From the NCBI GenBank assembly GCA_022797295.1, contig JAAWKH010000009.1, positions 1 through 63,715 on the forward strand: 63,715 bases of DNA, in the 5' to 3' direction. Under the pieces are notes generated by a model, which saw only the letters and a program-made list of their open reading frames with translations, ran no database searches and was not told the DNA's origin. Every line of letters starts with the position of its first letter. The first letter of the stretch is position 1. This document shows positions 16,881 to 26,968 of the stretch, piece by piece. The stretch is from Peptococcaceae bacterium. GTDB taxonomy: Bacteria > Bacillota > Dehalobacteriia > UBA4068 > UBA4997. Made by a program: the position numbers and the translations under genes.

Positions 16881-17690
16881 TTAAAATTCAATTTCCAGAC
16901 CGACCCGCAACTGTTGCACCGCCGGGCCAAGCTCCTGCTGCAATATGGCAAAGGCCTCGTCGCCGGTGCAATGGCCGGTGTGGATACCGGTCAGTCCGGC
17001 CTGGCATAGCTGTTCAGCCAGGGCTTGCACCTGCTGGGGTGTTTGCTGATACAGGTGAAAACCGCCAATCATCTGGCGCACCGGGCGGCTCAGTTGCTCC
17101 TCCGCCTCATGGATGATATTCAGCACGCCGCCGTGGGAGCAGGAGTTGAAAACCACCAAGCCCTCCGGGCGTTCAAAAACCAGGCTTTGCTCGTGGGCAA
17201 AATCGTCCGGCTGCCATTCGCCGTTGCAGAGCTGAAACATATTGGCCTGCCGGCCGGCTTCTGCCAGGCCCGGCGTGGTGTGGGGCAGCAGCCAAACTCC
17301 CTCGGCTAGCTGAAAAGGCCCGTTCACCTGCTGAATACGCGGCGCAAAATCCTTTAGAATATTGGCCGGCATACCGATATATTTGTACTCGCCCTCCTCG
17401 ATTTTATAACAATTTTCGGCGGCGGCGCTTTGCAGATAAAATTTAGCCTTTTGGTTGTGCTGAAAAAAGTCCGCCATACCGTCGGCGTGGTCGTAATGGG
17501 CGTGGGATAAAACTGCCAAATCCACCGCGGCAATCTCCAGCCCCAGGCTTTCGGCGTTTTGCCGGTAGAGCGAGGACGCGCCGCAATCTAGCAGAATGTT
17601 CAATTCCGCCGCCTCAATGTAAATGCTGAGTCCCCATTCGCCCGGCAGGTTTTCGGAGCCGATGTTATCGGCCAAAACAGTTGCTTTCAT
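16881..17690 (-). CDS. Metallo-beta-lactamase fold hydrolase
   Basis: A 269-residue cytoplasmic enzyme of the MBL superfamily, closest in outline to the archaeal/bacterial dihydropterin-ribofuranosyl-aminobenzene-phosphate synthase-like group. The N-terminus ATVLADNIGSENLPGEWGLS is typical. The metal site SHAHYDHADG (near residue 62) is intact and a later TGHCTGDEA supplies another ligand. FNSCSHGGVLNII provides a further metal His. The substrate is unknown. It is the first gene of the minus-strand unit that continues into the DMT transporter. Confidence 0.87.
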   Translation of the reverse strand: MKATVLADNIGSENLPGEWGLSIYIEAAELNILLDCGASSLYRQNAESLGLEIAAVDLAVLSHAHYDHADGMADFFQHNQKAKFYLQSAAAENCYKIEEGEYKYIGMPANILKDFAPRIQQVNGPFQLAEGVWLLPHTTPGLAEAGRQANMFQLCNGEWQPDDFAHEQSLVFERPEGLVVFNSCSHGGVLNIIHEAEEQLSRPVRQMIGGFHLYQQTPQQVQALAEQLCQAGLTGIHTGHCTGDEAFAILQQELGPAVQQLRVGLEIEF

Positions 17691-17721
17691 TTTTTCGCCT
17701 CAATTCTGTTATTTCCTTATT

Positions 17722-17748
17722 ATATTATAATAACAATATTATAATAAC
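17722..17748. repeat. AT-rich direct repeat in the divergent promoter region
   Basis: The 13-mer ATATTATAATAAC occurs twice, at 17722-17734 and 17736-17748, offset 14 bases, between the divergent metallo-hydrolase and addB genes. Each copy contains a TATAAT-like element, so it may hold overlapping -10 sites or a protein-binding site. I could not fix a clear -35 for either gene. Confidence 0.45.
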
Positions 17749-17880
17749 ACTTTTTTAGTCGTAAGTAAAGTTTTGTCGGATGAAATTTGGAGTATTTTGC
17801 TGGATTGTGTTGCTAGGGGCAGGTTTATGCGGATTTGTGCCGAATAATAATGGACACTTAATATCAGGGGAGAGGTTTAA

Positions 17881-20800
17881 ATGAAGCTGCGTTTGATTGA
17901 GGGTGGTGCGGGCAGTGGCAAAAGCCGTCTGTGCCTGGAGGAGTTGGCGGCCCGGCAAAAGGCGGAGCCGCTGGGGCCGCCTTTGCTGTTGCTGGTGCCG
18001 GAACAGGCCACCTTTGGCAGTGAACGAGCCTATGTGGCGTTTGCGGCCGAGGCTGGGGCGGAACCGGTTGGCGCAAGCCTGCGTGTGCAGGCGGTGAGCT
18101 TTTCCGGCTTATATCGTATGTTGGCGGCTGAGCAAACCTTTGCCGCGCTGCCCTGGTTGGACGAGCAGGGTCGGGCGATGCTGTTGGAGGCTTGTCTGCA
18201 ACAAAATCGCGGCCAGCTGGAGGTTTTGGACGCGGCGGCGGGCAACGTTAGCTTTGTGGACGCTTTGGCCCGCGCTTTGGTGGAGTTTGAGCAGTATTCC
18301 GTAACTCCGGCTGATTTGCAGCAGGCGGCGGAAAAGCTGCCCGCCGGCGGCCGTTTGTTGGCTGGCAAACTGCGCGATTTGGCTCGGCTTTATCAGGCTT
18401 ATTTGCAGCTGGTGGAGGGCGGCTTTCGGGACCAAGGCCTGATGATGGCAGAGCTGGCCCAGGCTGCGGCTGCCAGTCAGCTTTTGCAGGGCGCGGAGCT
18501 TTGGCTGGATAGCTTTTTGGATTTCAACCCCTCACAGTTGGCGGTGCTGCGGGCTTTATTCCCCAAGCTGCGGGCCGTTAATTTGTGCTTGTGTCTGCCG
18601 CCCGGCGCGGCGGAGAACCCTGGTTTGGGGCGGATATTCGGCGGTCAGTTGCGCTTGCGTAAGCAATTTTTGCAGCTGGCGGCTGAGGTTGGCGCGGAGG
18701 TTGAGCTAACCCGGCTGACCGCTAACTGGCGGCAGCGGCAAAATCCTGAACTGGCGGCGGTGGAGGCTTGTTTTGCATATGGCTGTTTTGCGGCCAAGAT
18801 GCAGCCAAGCCGTGATTGGCCGGGGCTGGCTGCTGAGCCGCCGGCTAAAATTGAACTGTTGGCGGCGCCAAATGCGGCGGCGGAAGCGGCCTATGCGGCG
18901 CAGACAATTAGCCGTTTGTGTCGGGAGCAGGGTTATTTGTTCCGGGATATTGCGGTGATTACGCGCAATCTGGCCACTTATCGCACGGAGCTGGAAAATG
19001 CTTTTCGCGATTTTGCTATTCCTTACTTTTTTGATATGGGAGCGGAGCTGGGGCGGCATCCGTTGGTGAAGCTGGTCAGCACGGTTTTAAGCGTGCTGAC
19101 GGAAAATTGGGCTACCCCGGCGGTGCTGGCTTATCTAAAATCCGGCCTGGCTCCTTTGAGCTTGGAGGAGGCTGACCGGCTGGAGAATTACGCCTTGCGT
19201 TGCGGCTTGAAAAATTATATGTGGCGGCAGGCTGGCAACTTTAAGCGCACCGCAGGGTATTTTACGCCGGCTGAGCTGGCGGAAATTAATGCGGTTGCCG
19301 AGAGAGCCCTGACCCCTTTGTTGCAGCTTTGGGAGGCTTTGCACGCCGACCAGTCGGAGCTGACAGTGGGCCGGCTGGCGGAGGCATTGCAGGATTTGCT
19401 GCACAATTTGCAGGCAGCGGAAAGCTTGCTGGCCTGGGAGCAGGCGGCAATGCAGCGGCAGGAGCTGCGTTTGGCTGACGGTCACCGTCAAATTCTGCCC
19501 AAAGTGGAGCAGCTTTTGGCTCAGCTGGCGGCCTTTTTGGGGCAAATGCCAATAAGCTTTGCTCAGTTTGCGGAGCTTTGGCAGGAGGGCACGGCTCGCT
19601 TGCAATTAAGCTCCATTCCGCCCTCTGGCAACGAAGTGAACGTGGCGGAAATCAGCCGCAGCCGTTTGCCGGAAATTAAGGCGGCCATTGTGCTGGGCTT
19701 GAACGAGGGCGAGCTGCCGGCAGTGCTGGCAGAGGACGGCCTGCTGGGCAGTGCAGACCGGGATGTTTTGGCTGGCCTGGGCATTGAGCTGGCCGCCGGC
19801 CCCAGGGAGCGGCAGGAGAACGAGGAATATTTGGCTTATATTGCCCTTTCTCGCAGCAGCGAACTGCTGTTTTTGAGCTATTCCGAACAGACGGCGGATG
19901 GGACGGAGCTGCGCCCATCCACGGCTTTGGCTCGGCTGAAGCAGATTTTTCCTTGTCTGGAGCCAAAACGGCCGCCTGATTTGCCGTTGACGGATAATCT
20001 GGGCGGTGACCGGCATTTGTTGGCCGGACTGGCGGCGCATTTGACAAACCTGCGGGATGTGCAAAGCGCACAAATGGAGCTAAGCAAGCAGCAAGGCGTT
20101 GCCGACGCTTTTTGGCGTAGCGTTTGCCACAGTTTAACGGAACAGGGGCGTTTGCAGCCGGAGCTGGCGGCTCTGCGGCAGGGTTTGGCTTATCGGGTGG
20201 ACAGAGCTCCGCTGGACCGGCGGCGTTTTCAATCGCTTTACGGAAACGCCAGCTTGCGTTCCACCAGCGTTTCCCGGCTGGAGCGTTTCAACAACTGTCC
20301 GTGCCGTTATTATGCAACTTACGGCTTGGGTCTGGAGCCGCGGGCGGAATTTAAGTTGCAAACGGCGGATGTAGGCTCGCTCTATCACTATATTTTGTCT
20401 GAGGTTATGCAGCAGTTGGCCGCGGCGGATTGCGATTGGGCAGGGCTTACGGCGGAGCAGTTGGAACCGCTGGTGCGTCAGACTATGCAGGAGTTTGCGG
20501 CTCGTGGTTTGGCGGAAATTTTGGCTGATAGCGGTAAAAACAGCTATATGGCGGAAAAAATGGTGGCGGTGGTGACGCAAAGCCTGTTGGATATGGCCGC
20601 CAACCTGGCGGCTGGCAGCTTTCGGCCGCTGCATTTTGAACTGAACTTTGGCTTGGGGCAGGGCGGTTTGCCGCCGTTGGTTCTGGAGCTGGCGGACGGA
20701 CGGCGCGTCAGCCTGCGCGGTAGTATTGACCGAGTGGATGTGGCCAAGGGCAGTGATGCCGCATTTGTGCGGATTATTGACTACAAAATGCAGAATAAAA

Positions 20801-21372
20801 CCCTGCGTTTGTCGGATATATATTATGGATTGAATTGGCAACTGCCTCTTTATCTGGAGGCCCTGCTGCGTAATGCTAAAGAGGGCGAACAGCTGCGCCC
20901 GGCCGGAATGTTTTATGTGCCGGTGCAGGAGATTGTGAAAAATGTGCGCTTCTTGGATGAGGCCGGCGCGACGGTGAAGCTGCAAGGACTGGCCTTGTTG
21001 GACGCTGAGGCTTTGCTGTTGGCGGAGCGAGAACTTAAACCTGGTGCACATGCTAAAACGATGCACATATACTGGAAGAAGGACAACACTTTCGGCCTGA
21101 GCGCGTTGGGGCTGAGCCCGCAGGAATATAATTTTATGCAAAGCTGCCTGCAAAAGCAGGTGGCGGACAGCCTGGAGCATTTGCAGGCGGGCGAAATCCG
21201 GCAGCGCCCATTGGAGCAAAACGGCCGCTTGGTTTGCGAATATTGTGATTTTTATACCGTTTGCGCGGTTGATTTGGCGGTGGAGAGGGATAGCCGCCCG
21301 GTGGAGAAATTGGGACAGACGGAGGTTTTGCGCCGCTGGCAGCGGCAATATCCTCAAACAGAACAGGAGTAA
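17881..21372 (+). CDS. addB: ATP-dependent nuclease subunit AddB
   Basis: Subunit of the AddAB helicase-nuclease that resects double-strand breaks for RecA. It is 1163 residues. The N-terminal Walker A GGAGSGKS is at residues 8-15. The C-terminal RecB-like nuclease domain contains IIDYKMQNKTLRL. The iron-sulfur cysteines are present: one in RFNNCPCRYYATYG and the C-x2-C-x5-C set in CEYCDFYTVC. The ATG is preceded by GGGGAGAGG. addA follows after 9 bases. Together they are a complete AddAB pair, consistent with absence of RecBCD in Bacillota. Confidence 0.95.
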   Translation: MKLRLIEGGAGSGKSRLCLEELAARQKAEPLGPPLLLLVPEQATFGSERAYVAFAAEAGAEPVGASLRVQAVSFSGLYRMLAAEQTFAALPWLDEQGRAMLLEACLQQNRGQLEVLDAAAGNVSFVDALARALVEFEQYSVTPADLQQAAEKLPAGGRLLAGKLRDLARLYQAYLQLVEGGFRDQGLMMAELAQAAAASQLLQGAELWLDSFLDFNPSQLAVLRALFPKLRAVNLCLCLPPGAAENPGLGRIFGGQLRLRKQFLQLAAEVGAEVELTRLTANWRQRQNPELAAVEACFAYGCFAAKMQPSRDWPGLAAEPPAKIELLAAPNAAAEAAYAAQTISRLCREQGYLFRDIAVITRNLATYRTELENAFRDFAIPYFFDMGAELGRHPLVKLVSTVLSVLTENWATPAVLAYLKSGLAPLSLEEADRLENYALRCGLKNYMWRQAGNFKRTAGYFTPAELAEINAVAERALTPLLQLWEALHADQSELTVGRLAEALQDLLHNLQAAESLLAWEQAAMQRQELRLADGHRQILPKVEQLLAQLAAFLGQMPISFAQFAELWQEGTARLQLSSIPPSGNEVNVAEISRSRLPEIKAAIVLGLNEGELPAVLAEDGLLGSADRDVLAGLGIELAAGPRERQENEEYLAYIALSRSSELLFLSYSEQTADGTELRPSTALARLKQIFPCLEPKRPPDLPLTDNLGGDRHLLAGLAAHLTNLRDVQSAQMELSKQQGVADAFWRSVCHSLTEQGRLQPELAALRQGLAYRVDRAPLDRRRFQSLYGNASLRSTSVSRLERFNNCPCRYYATYGLGLEPRAEFKLQTADVGSLYHYILSEVMQQLAAADCDWAGLTAEQLEPLVRQTMQEFAARGLAEILADSGKNSYMAEKMVAVVTQSLLDMAANLAAGSFRPLHFELNFGLGQGGLPPLVLELADGRRVSLRGSIDRVDVAKGSDAAFVRIIDYKMQNKTLRLSDIYYGLNWQLPLYLEALLRNAKEGEQLRPAGMFYVPVQEIVKNVRFLDEAGATVKLQGLALLDAEALLLAERELKPGAHAKTMHIYWKKDNTFGLSALGLSPQEYNFMQSCLQKQVADSLEHLQAGEIRQRPLEQNGRLVCEYCDFYTVCAVDLAVERDSRPVEKLGQTEVLRRWQRQYPQTEQE

Positions 21373-21381
21373 GGAGCAAAA

Positions 21382-24300
21382 ATGGCTTGGACAAATGAAC
21401 AGCTGGCGGCAATGCAGAAAAACAGCGGCAATTTGCTGCTTTCGGCCGGTGCAGGCAGCGGCAAAACCGCAGTTTTGATTGAGCGGATTATGGGCATTAT
21501 CACAGATTTGGCGCAACCGGTGGACGTTGACCGTCTGCTGGTGCTGACCTACACCAACGCGGCGGCGGCGGAGATGCGCAGCCGCTTGACGGCGGCTTTG
21601 CGTCAGCGTTTGGCTGATGTGGAAGCGGAGGCGGAAGCCGCCCACCTAACCCGGCAGCTGGTGCTGTTGCAGCGGGCTAAAATTATGACCATTCACGCTT
21701 TTTGCTTGGATTTGCTGCGGGAATATGGCTACGCGTTGGAGCTGGACCCTAAAAGCCACATTGGCAATGAGGGCGAGTTGAATTTGCTGCGGGAGCGCAC
21801 TCTGGAGGAGGTTTTTGAGGCCGCCTACAAAGAGCCTGAATCTGGCCTGCATTTGCTTTTGCAGCATTACAGCCGCGGTTTGGGCGACGATAATATCAAG
21901 GCCTTGGTGTTGCGTCTGGTGGAATTTGGCGAGAGTATGCCGGATATTGAGGATTGGCTGGCCGGTTTGCTGGCGGTCTATAACCAGGGGCAGGCTGCTA
22001 TCTGGCAGGATTACTTTGCCGAATTTATGCAAGATGAGCTGGCGGAACTGGGCCAGCTTTGCCGGGCGGCGGCTACACTGGCCAATGACGCCGGGCTGAC
22101 GGTTTATCTCAGCTTGTTGCAGTCTGACGCGGCTGCCCTGACGCAAATAGCGGCTTTGGCGGCCAATGGAGATTGGCCGGCTGGCCTGACGGCTTTGGCC
22201 GAGCTGGAATTTAAGCGTTTGCCGGCCATTAGATCCAAGGTGGAAGTTGACATTGAGGCAAAGGAGAAGGTGCAGCAGTTGCGCAAGCAGGTTAAGGATG
22301 GTTGCGCGGCTTTGCTGCGGGAGGCCTCGCCTTTGCTAAACGGTACTTTGTCTGAGGAGTTGCGCAGTCAGGCCCCGCTGGCGGAAGCTTTGGTGAACCT
22401 GGCGTTGGCTTATTATCAGGCTTGGCAACAGGCCAAACGGCGGCGCAGATTGCTGGAATTTGCGGATTTGGAGCATTATGCCTTGGCGCTTTTGCGGGAC
22501 GAGCAGCTAGGTGTGGCGGAAAGCCTCCGGCAGCGTTTCTTTGAAATACTGGTGGATGAATATCAGGATATTAACGAGGTGCAGGAAAGTCTGCTGGAGC
22601 TGCTTAGCAATGGCGAGAACCGTTTTATGGTGGGCGACATCAAGCAGAGTATTTACCGCTTTCGGCTGGCGGAGCCAAGCCTGTTTTTGCGGCGTTTTGC
22701 GGCCTACGGGCGGGGCGAGGGCGGACGGCGGATTGATTTGAACCGCAATTTCCGCAGCCAAAGCGCGGTGCTGGCCGGCGTGAACTTTGTGTTTAGCCGT
22801 TTGATGTGCGGCGGCAATCTGGAAATTAACTACGACGAGTCGGCTATGCTGCACTGCGGCCGGCCGGAGCTACCGCAGGAGCCGGTGGAGTTGCTGATTA
22901 TTGACAAAGCGGCGGTGCGGAGCAGCAACGGCTTGCCAACCTTGACGGATGGGGAAGCTGTTTTAGATGAGAACGATGATGTCAATTCGGCAAATGATTT
23001 GGCCGGTTGGTCGGAGAAAACGCAGACGGCAAAGCTGGAGGACGATCTGCTGGAGGAAATGCAGACGGCTGAGATGGAGGCCAATTTGCTGGCGGCCAAA
23101 ATTCGGGAGCAGCAAGCGCAGGGCCGCTCGCTGAGCGATATGGTGATTTTGCTGCGGGCCGTGCGGGGTTGGGCCCCCATATTTAGCCAAATTCTGCGGG
23201 CGCAGGAAATTGCCTGCGCGGCGGATGGCTTTGACGATTTTCTCAGCCTGCCTGAGGTTCAGGTGGTGCACAGCCTGCTGGCGGTGCTGGATAATCCTCG
23301 GCAGAATATTCCGTTGACGGCGGTGCTGCATTCTCCTTTGGTAGGGCTGAGTCTGGCGGAGCTGGCGGATTTGCGAATTCTCTGCAAAAACCTGCCGCCG
23401 GAGTTTGCTCACCCCTGCTTATATGACGGCTTGCTGCAATCGCACGACGGCCGCCTGCTGGCCTTTGCCCAAAATTTGCAGGATTGGCGGCGGCGCAGCT
23501 TGGAGTTGGGTGTGGCGGAGCTGTTGGAGTATCTTTACAATGTTACGGCTCTGCCGGAGCTTTTGGGTTCTTTGCCGGGCGGCGCGCTTCGGCGTGGCAG
23601 CCTGCGGGAGCTGCAACGGCTGGCCGGGGAATACGACGCGGCTGGCGGCGTGGGCTTGGGCCGGTTTTTGCAGTTTTTGGCAGCCGGCAACAAGGCCAAC
23701 GGCGGCAAGCGGCAGCAATCGGCAATGGGGGGCGGCCTGGATGCGGTGCGTCTGATGAGTATTCACAAAAGTAAGGGCTTGGAATTTCCGGTGGTGTTTG
23801 TGGCTGGTTTGGGCACTGCTTTTAATGAAGAAGATTTTCGGCAGGATATTTTGTTGCATCGCAGCTTGGGCTTGGCTATGCGGCGGGTGGATTTGCCGGG
23901 ACGGCGTAAGTATCCAACCTTTGGTTTTAATATGATTACCCGCAAGGCGCGTTGGGAAAATCTGGCAGAAAGCTTGCGTTTGCTTTATGTGGCGATGACG
24001 CGAGCGGAAAACAAGCTGTATCTGGTTGGCACTGTCGCTTCTTCTTGGTCTTTGATTCGCACTTTTGCCAGCTTGGCAGGGCCGGAGTATGGCCAGGCCG
24101 AGCCGGTGGGGGCTGGATTTTTGGCCAAACACCGCAACTTTTTGTCTTGGCTGTGCGCGGCTTTGTTGCAACACCCGCAGGCGGATCTGCTGCGTCAGAT
24201 TTCTGGCTTTACCAGGGGTTTGGCGTATGCCGCCGCCGATGAGGACGGCCCTTGGCGGTTTGAGCTGGTGACAAGCTTGCCCAAGCCGGTTGGCGCGGCG

Positions 24301-25185
24301 CAGGGCGCGGCCCAGACTTTTGATTTTGCAGACTGGCTGGCGGCAGGGCCGGAGTTTGAGCGCGGCCCGATTGAGCAGGCTTTGGCCAGAGAATATCCCG
24401 GTGCGGAGCTGGCGCGTCTGCCGGTGAAGTGGAGCGTGACGGCTTTTAAGCGGTTGTTGCCTTTGCCGGAGGGCAATGCGGAAGCGGCGCAGGCCGAGGC
24501 GGCGGCCCGACTGGCGGATGAATATGCGGAAAATTTAGCGCGGGCGGAGAGTGGCCGCAGTTTGGAATGGTATGCGGCTTATGGCAGTTTGGTGCATGCC
24601 TTGCTGCAAAAGGCGGATTTGGCGCAGGTGCAGCGGCTTTTGGCCTCGGAAGGGGCTGAAACTGCGGCGGTGGCGGACTATTTGCAGGAGCTGTTGACCG
24701 GGCTGGCGGCTGGTTGCGCCGACCAAACGGCGCCGGCGGCGGTGGCTGCAAACCTGCCCCGGCTGGCGGAGTTTTTTAGCAGTTCGTTAGGCCGGCGGAT
24801 GTTGGCGGCAAATCAGGTGCTGCGGGAGCAGCGTTTTATTGCCGGGCTGAGCCTGGCGGAATTGGCTGAGCTGGATGCTCAGGCGGCGGCTGGTTTGTTT
24901 GCTCAGCTGGCGGAGGGCAGGCCGGAGCTTAATCCGCAGCAGTTTGCTCAGGAAACAGTTTTTTTGCAGGGCGTGTTGGATTTGGCCTTTTGGGAAGCGG
25001 ACGGCTGGGTGCTGGTTGATTATAAATCTGGCGGCAATCGTGGCAAAAGCGCCGAGCAGGTTCGGGAACAATATGGCTTGCAGTTGGCCATTTATCGCTG
25101 GGCTTTGGCAAAGTCCAGCCGTCAGCCGGTTAAGGAAGGGTATATTTATTTTACGGCAAATGGGCGTAATGTTCGGCTTTTTTGA
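21382..25185 (+). CDS. addA: ATP-dependent helicase/nuclease subunit AddA
   Basis: UvrD-type helicase plus RecB-type nuclease, 1267 residues. Walker A GAGSGKT is near residue 28, motif II reads ILVDEYQDIN, and late helicase motifs include RLMSIHKSKGLEFPVVFVAG and LRLLYVAMTRAENKLYLVG. The C-terminal nuclease site VLVDYKSGG is intact. Partner of AddB encoded directly upstream. The gene ends at 25185, with 94 bases to the flagellar promoter and only a weak imperfect hairpin between, so readthrough into fliF is possible. Confidence 0.96.
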   Translation: MAWTNEQLAAMQKNSGNLLLSAGAGSGKTAVLIERIMGIITDLAQPVDVDRLLVLTYTNAAAAEMRSRLTAALRQRLADVEAEAEAAHLTRQLVLLQRAKIMTIHAFCLDLLREYGYALELDPKSHIGNEGELNLLRERTLEEVFEAAYKEPESGLHLLLQHYSRGLGDDNIKALVLRLVEFGESMPDIEDWLAGLLAVYNQGQAAIWQDYFAEFMQDELAELGQLCRAAATLANDAGLTVYLSLLQSDAAALTQIAALAANGDWPAGLTALAELEFKRLPAIRSKVEVDIEAKEKVQQLRKQVKDGCAALLREASPLLNGTLSEELRSQAPLAEALVNLALAYYQAWQQAKRRRRLLEFADLEHYALALLRDEQLGVAESLRQRFFEILVDEYQDINEVQESLLELLSNGENRFMVGDIKQSIYRFRLAEPSLFLRRFAAYGRGEGGRRIDLNRNFRSQSAVLAGVNFVFSRLMCGGNLEINYDESAMLHCGRPELPQEPVELLIIDKAAVRSSNGLPTLTDGEAVLDENDDVNSANDLAGWSEKTQTAKLEDDLLEEMQTAEMEANLLAAKIREQQAQGRSLSDMVILLRAVRGWAPIFSQILRAQEIACAADGFDDFLSLPEVQVVHSLLAVLDNPRQNIPLTAVLHSPLVGLSLAELADLRILCKNLPPEFAHPCLYDGLLQSHDGRLLAFAQNLQDWRRRSLELGVAELLEYLYNVTALPELLGSLPGGALRRGSLRELQRLAGEYDAAGGVGLGRFLQFLAAGNKANGGKRQQSAMGGGLDAVRLMSIHKSKGLEFPVVFVAGLGTAFNEEDFRQDILLHRSLGLAMRRVDLPGRRKYPTFGFNMITRKARWENLAESLRLLYVAMTRAENKLYLVGTVASSWSLIRTFASLAGPEYGQAEPVGAGFLAKHRNFLSWLCAALLQHPQADLLRQISGFTRGLAYAAADEDGPWRFELVTSLPKPVGAAQGAAQTFDFADWLAAGPEFERGPIEQALAREYPGAELARLPVKWSVTAFKRLLPLPEGNAEAAQAEAAARLADEYAENLARAESGRSLEWYAAYGSLVHALLQKADLAQVQRLLASEGAETAAVADYLQELLTGLAAGCADQTAPAAVAANLPRLAEFFSSSLGRRMLAANQVLREQRFIAGLSLAELAELDAQAAAGLFAQLAEGRPELNPQQFAQETVFLQGVLDLAFWEADGWVLVDYKSGGNRGKSAEQVREQYGLQLAIYRWALAKSSRQPVKEGYIYFTANGRNVRLF

Positions 25186-25279
25186 AAATATATCCCTAAT
25201 TAGCCCGAAAAACGGAAACGCCTGCTTGGGGCGGCGATATTTTCCAGAGTGAAAATTTAGCGTTTTTTTAGGATAACAC

Positions 25280-25308
25280 TTGAAAAAAAATCGAATATAG
25301 TCTATAAT
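25280..25308 (+). promoter_or_regulatory. Sigma-A-type promoter of the flagellar operon
   Basis: TTGAAA (25280-25285) and a perfect TATAAT (25303-25308) with 17-base spacing, 52 bases before fliF. It marks the start of the operon at fliF, although flgB-flgC-fliE commonly precede fliF elsewhere. No sigma-28-type site is visible here. Confidence 0.8.
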
Positions 25309-25360
25309 AGTAGATATGGCGGTGTGGGCCGCACACTGATGATGGCGGAGGCTAGCACAA

Positions 25361-26968
25361 GTGGAAGAGAAATTAAAGCAAATTTGGCCGCGGATAAAAG
25401 ATTTCTTCGGCAAAATGACTAAAAAAACTAAAAGGATAATCGCTATTGTAATAGGCACCATTTTGATTGGGGCTATCGTTTTTGCGGCGATTATGATGTC
25501 CAGACCTTATGCAACGCTTTTCACAGGGTTGACCGGCGAGGATATGTCTTCTATTATTACATATCTGAACGACAATGGTGTGAAGAATTATCGGGTGGAA
25601 AACAACGATACGATTTTGGTGCCGGAGGCACAGGAGCCCGCTTTGAAAGCCAGTTTGTTGCAGGCGGGTTACCCCACCAGCGATTTGGGCTACAAAATGT
25701 ATCTGGACAATGTGAACTCTATGACTACCTCCACCCAGATGCGTACTCTCTATATTTACGATTTGCAGGACCGTTTGGCTGCGGTTATCCGCAATTTTGA
25801 AGGCGTTAAGGAAGCGGTGGTGGATATTGCTGTTGGTTCCGACAACACCTTTGTGCTTAATCGTAGCGCCGTGATTGAGGCCAGCGCGTCTGTATATGTG
25901 GAGATGGACAGCCAGCATAGTATGGATAACAATATGGCCGCTTCCATTCGCAAGCTGGTCAGCAATTCTGTTGCTGGTTTGGTTATTGACAATGTTAGTA
26001 TTCATGATAATCGGGGCAATACTTTTGACGGCGGCGATGGTAGCTTGAGCTATACGGATTCTGCTCGCCTGAAGCTGGCCCTGGAGGAGCAGGTGAACAA
26101 TAAAATCCGCACGCAGATTTTGCAGGTTTTGGGGCCGGTTTACGGCGAGGACAACATCAGCATTGGCGTGCAGAGCACAGTTGATGTGAGCCGTATATAC
26201 CAAGAAGAGGTGAATTACACTCAGCCGGACAATGCGGTGGTGGGTAACGATGGTATTCGTGGTATTATCGGCAGCCGGGTTTATAGCTACAGCGTGGGCC
26301 GGGATGAGGATCAGGAGGCTGGCGGCGTGGTTGGCACCGGCACCAATGCGGATATTCCTACCTATGTTGAAAACGACTATCAGGTGGACGGCCAGGAGCG
26401 CAATTTGAGCGCCAGTGGCGAGGACCAATATAACGTTGATACTTTGAAAACGCAGCGAGAGAGCGCCAGCGGTACGGTTACGGACGTGATGGTCAGCGTG
26501 TCCATTAACGCGGCTCAGGGCACTGTGCCGATTGAGGAAACTGTTGCAGTTGTGGCCAGAGCCTCAGGCATTACGGTGGAGCAGCAAAATGATAAGGTTG
26601 CTTTGCTGGTGCGCCAGTGGCCTAATACGGAGCCGGGCGAGGTTGAGCCGCCGCCGGATTACACCTGGGTGCTTTACGCCGCGATTGCCGGAGCGATTTT
26701 GTTCCTGCTGATTTTGCTGGTTATTATTCTGCTGGTTCGTCGGGCGCGCCGCAAAAAACGGGAGGCTCAGGAGGCGGAAGAAGCAGCAGCACTGGCTGCA
26801 TTGCAGGCCGCCACTGGCGTGCCGGAGGTCAGTGCAGATATTATGGATATTCACACCGAACGCAGTATGGAGCTGCGCAAGGATGTGCGTCGGTTTGCTG
26901 AGTCCAATCCGGAAATTGCCGCTTTGATGGTGAAAAACTGGCTGAAAGAGGATGAAAACAATGGCTGA
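25361..26968 (+). CDS. fliF: Flagellar MS-ring protein FliF
   Basis: Forms the MS ring in the cytoplasmic membrane. It is 535 residues, with an N-terminal membrane segment (about 25-45) followed by YATLFTGLTGEDMSSII, a large periplasmic/extracytoplasmic ring-building region, and a second membrane segment near 430-455. The cytoplasmic tail that binds FliG follows. The start is a GTG at 25361 with GGAG 9-10 bases upstream. The C-terminus overlaps the start of fliG by 8 bases, implying coupled translation. Confidence 0.95.
   Translation: MEEKLKQIWPRIKDFFGKMTKKTKRIIAIVIGTILIGAIVFAAIMMSRPYATLFTGLTGEDMSSIITYLNDNGVKNYRVENNDTILVPEAQEPALKASLLQAGYPTSDLGYKMYLDNVNSMTTSTQMRTLYIYDLQDRLAAVIRNFEGVKEAVVDIAVGSDNTFVLNRSAVIEASASVYVEMDSQHSMDNNMAASIRKLVSNSVAGLVIDNVSIHDNRGNTFDGGDGSLSYTDSARLKLALEEQVNNKIRTQILQVLGPVYGEDNISIGVQSTVDVSRIYQEEVNYTQPDNAVVGNDGIRGIIGSRVYSYSVGRDEDQEAGGVVGTGTNADIPTYVENDYQVDGQERNLSASGEDQYNVDTLKTQRESASGTVTDVMVSVSINAAQGTVPIEETVAVVARASGITVEQQNDKVALLVRQWPNTEPGEVEPPPDYTWVLYAAIAGAILFLLILLVIILLVRRARRKKREAQEAEEAAALAALQAATGVPEVSADIMDIHTERSMELRKDVRRFAESNPEIAALMVKNWLKEDENNG

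Noticed and set aside
20134..21645. A 503-codon minus-strand frame across addB/addA
   Set aside because: A shadow of two well-supported genes with AT-poor codon bias; the translation is low-complexity His/Gln/Arg with no recognisable domain.
25186..25279. A terminator after addA
   Set aside because: Only an imperfect hairpin with mismatches is present and it lacks a clear adjoining T run, so I did not annotate it.
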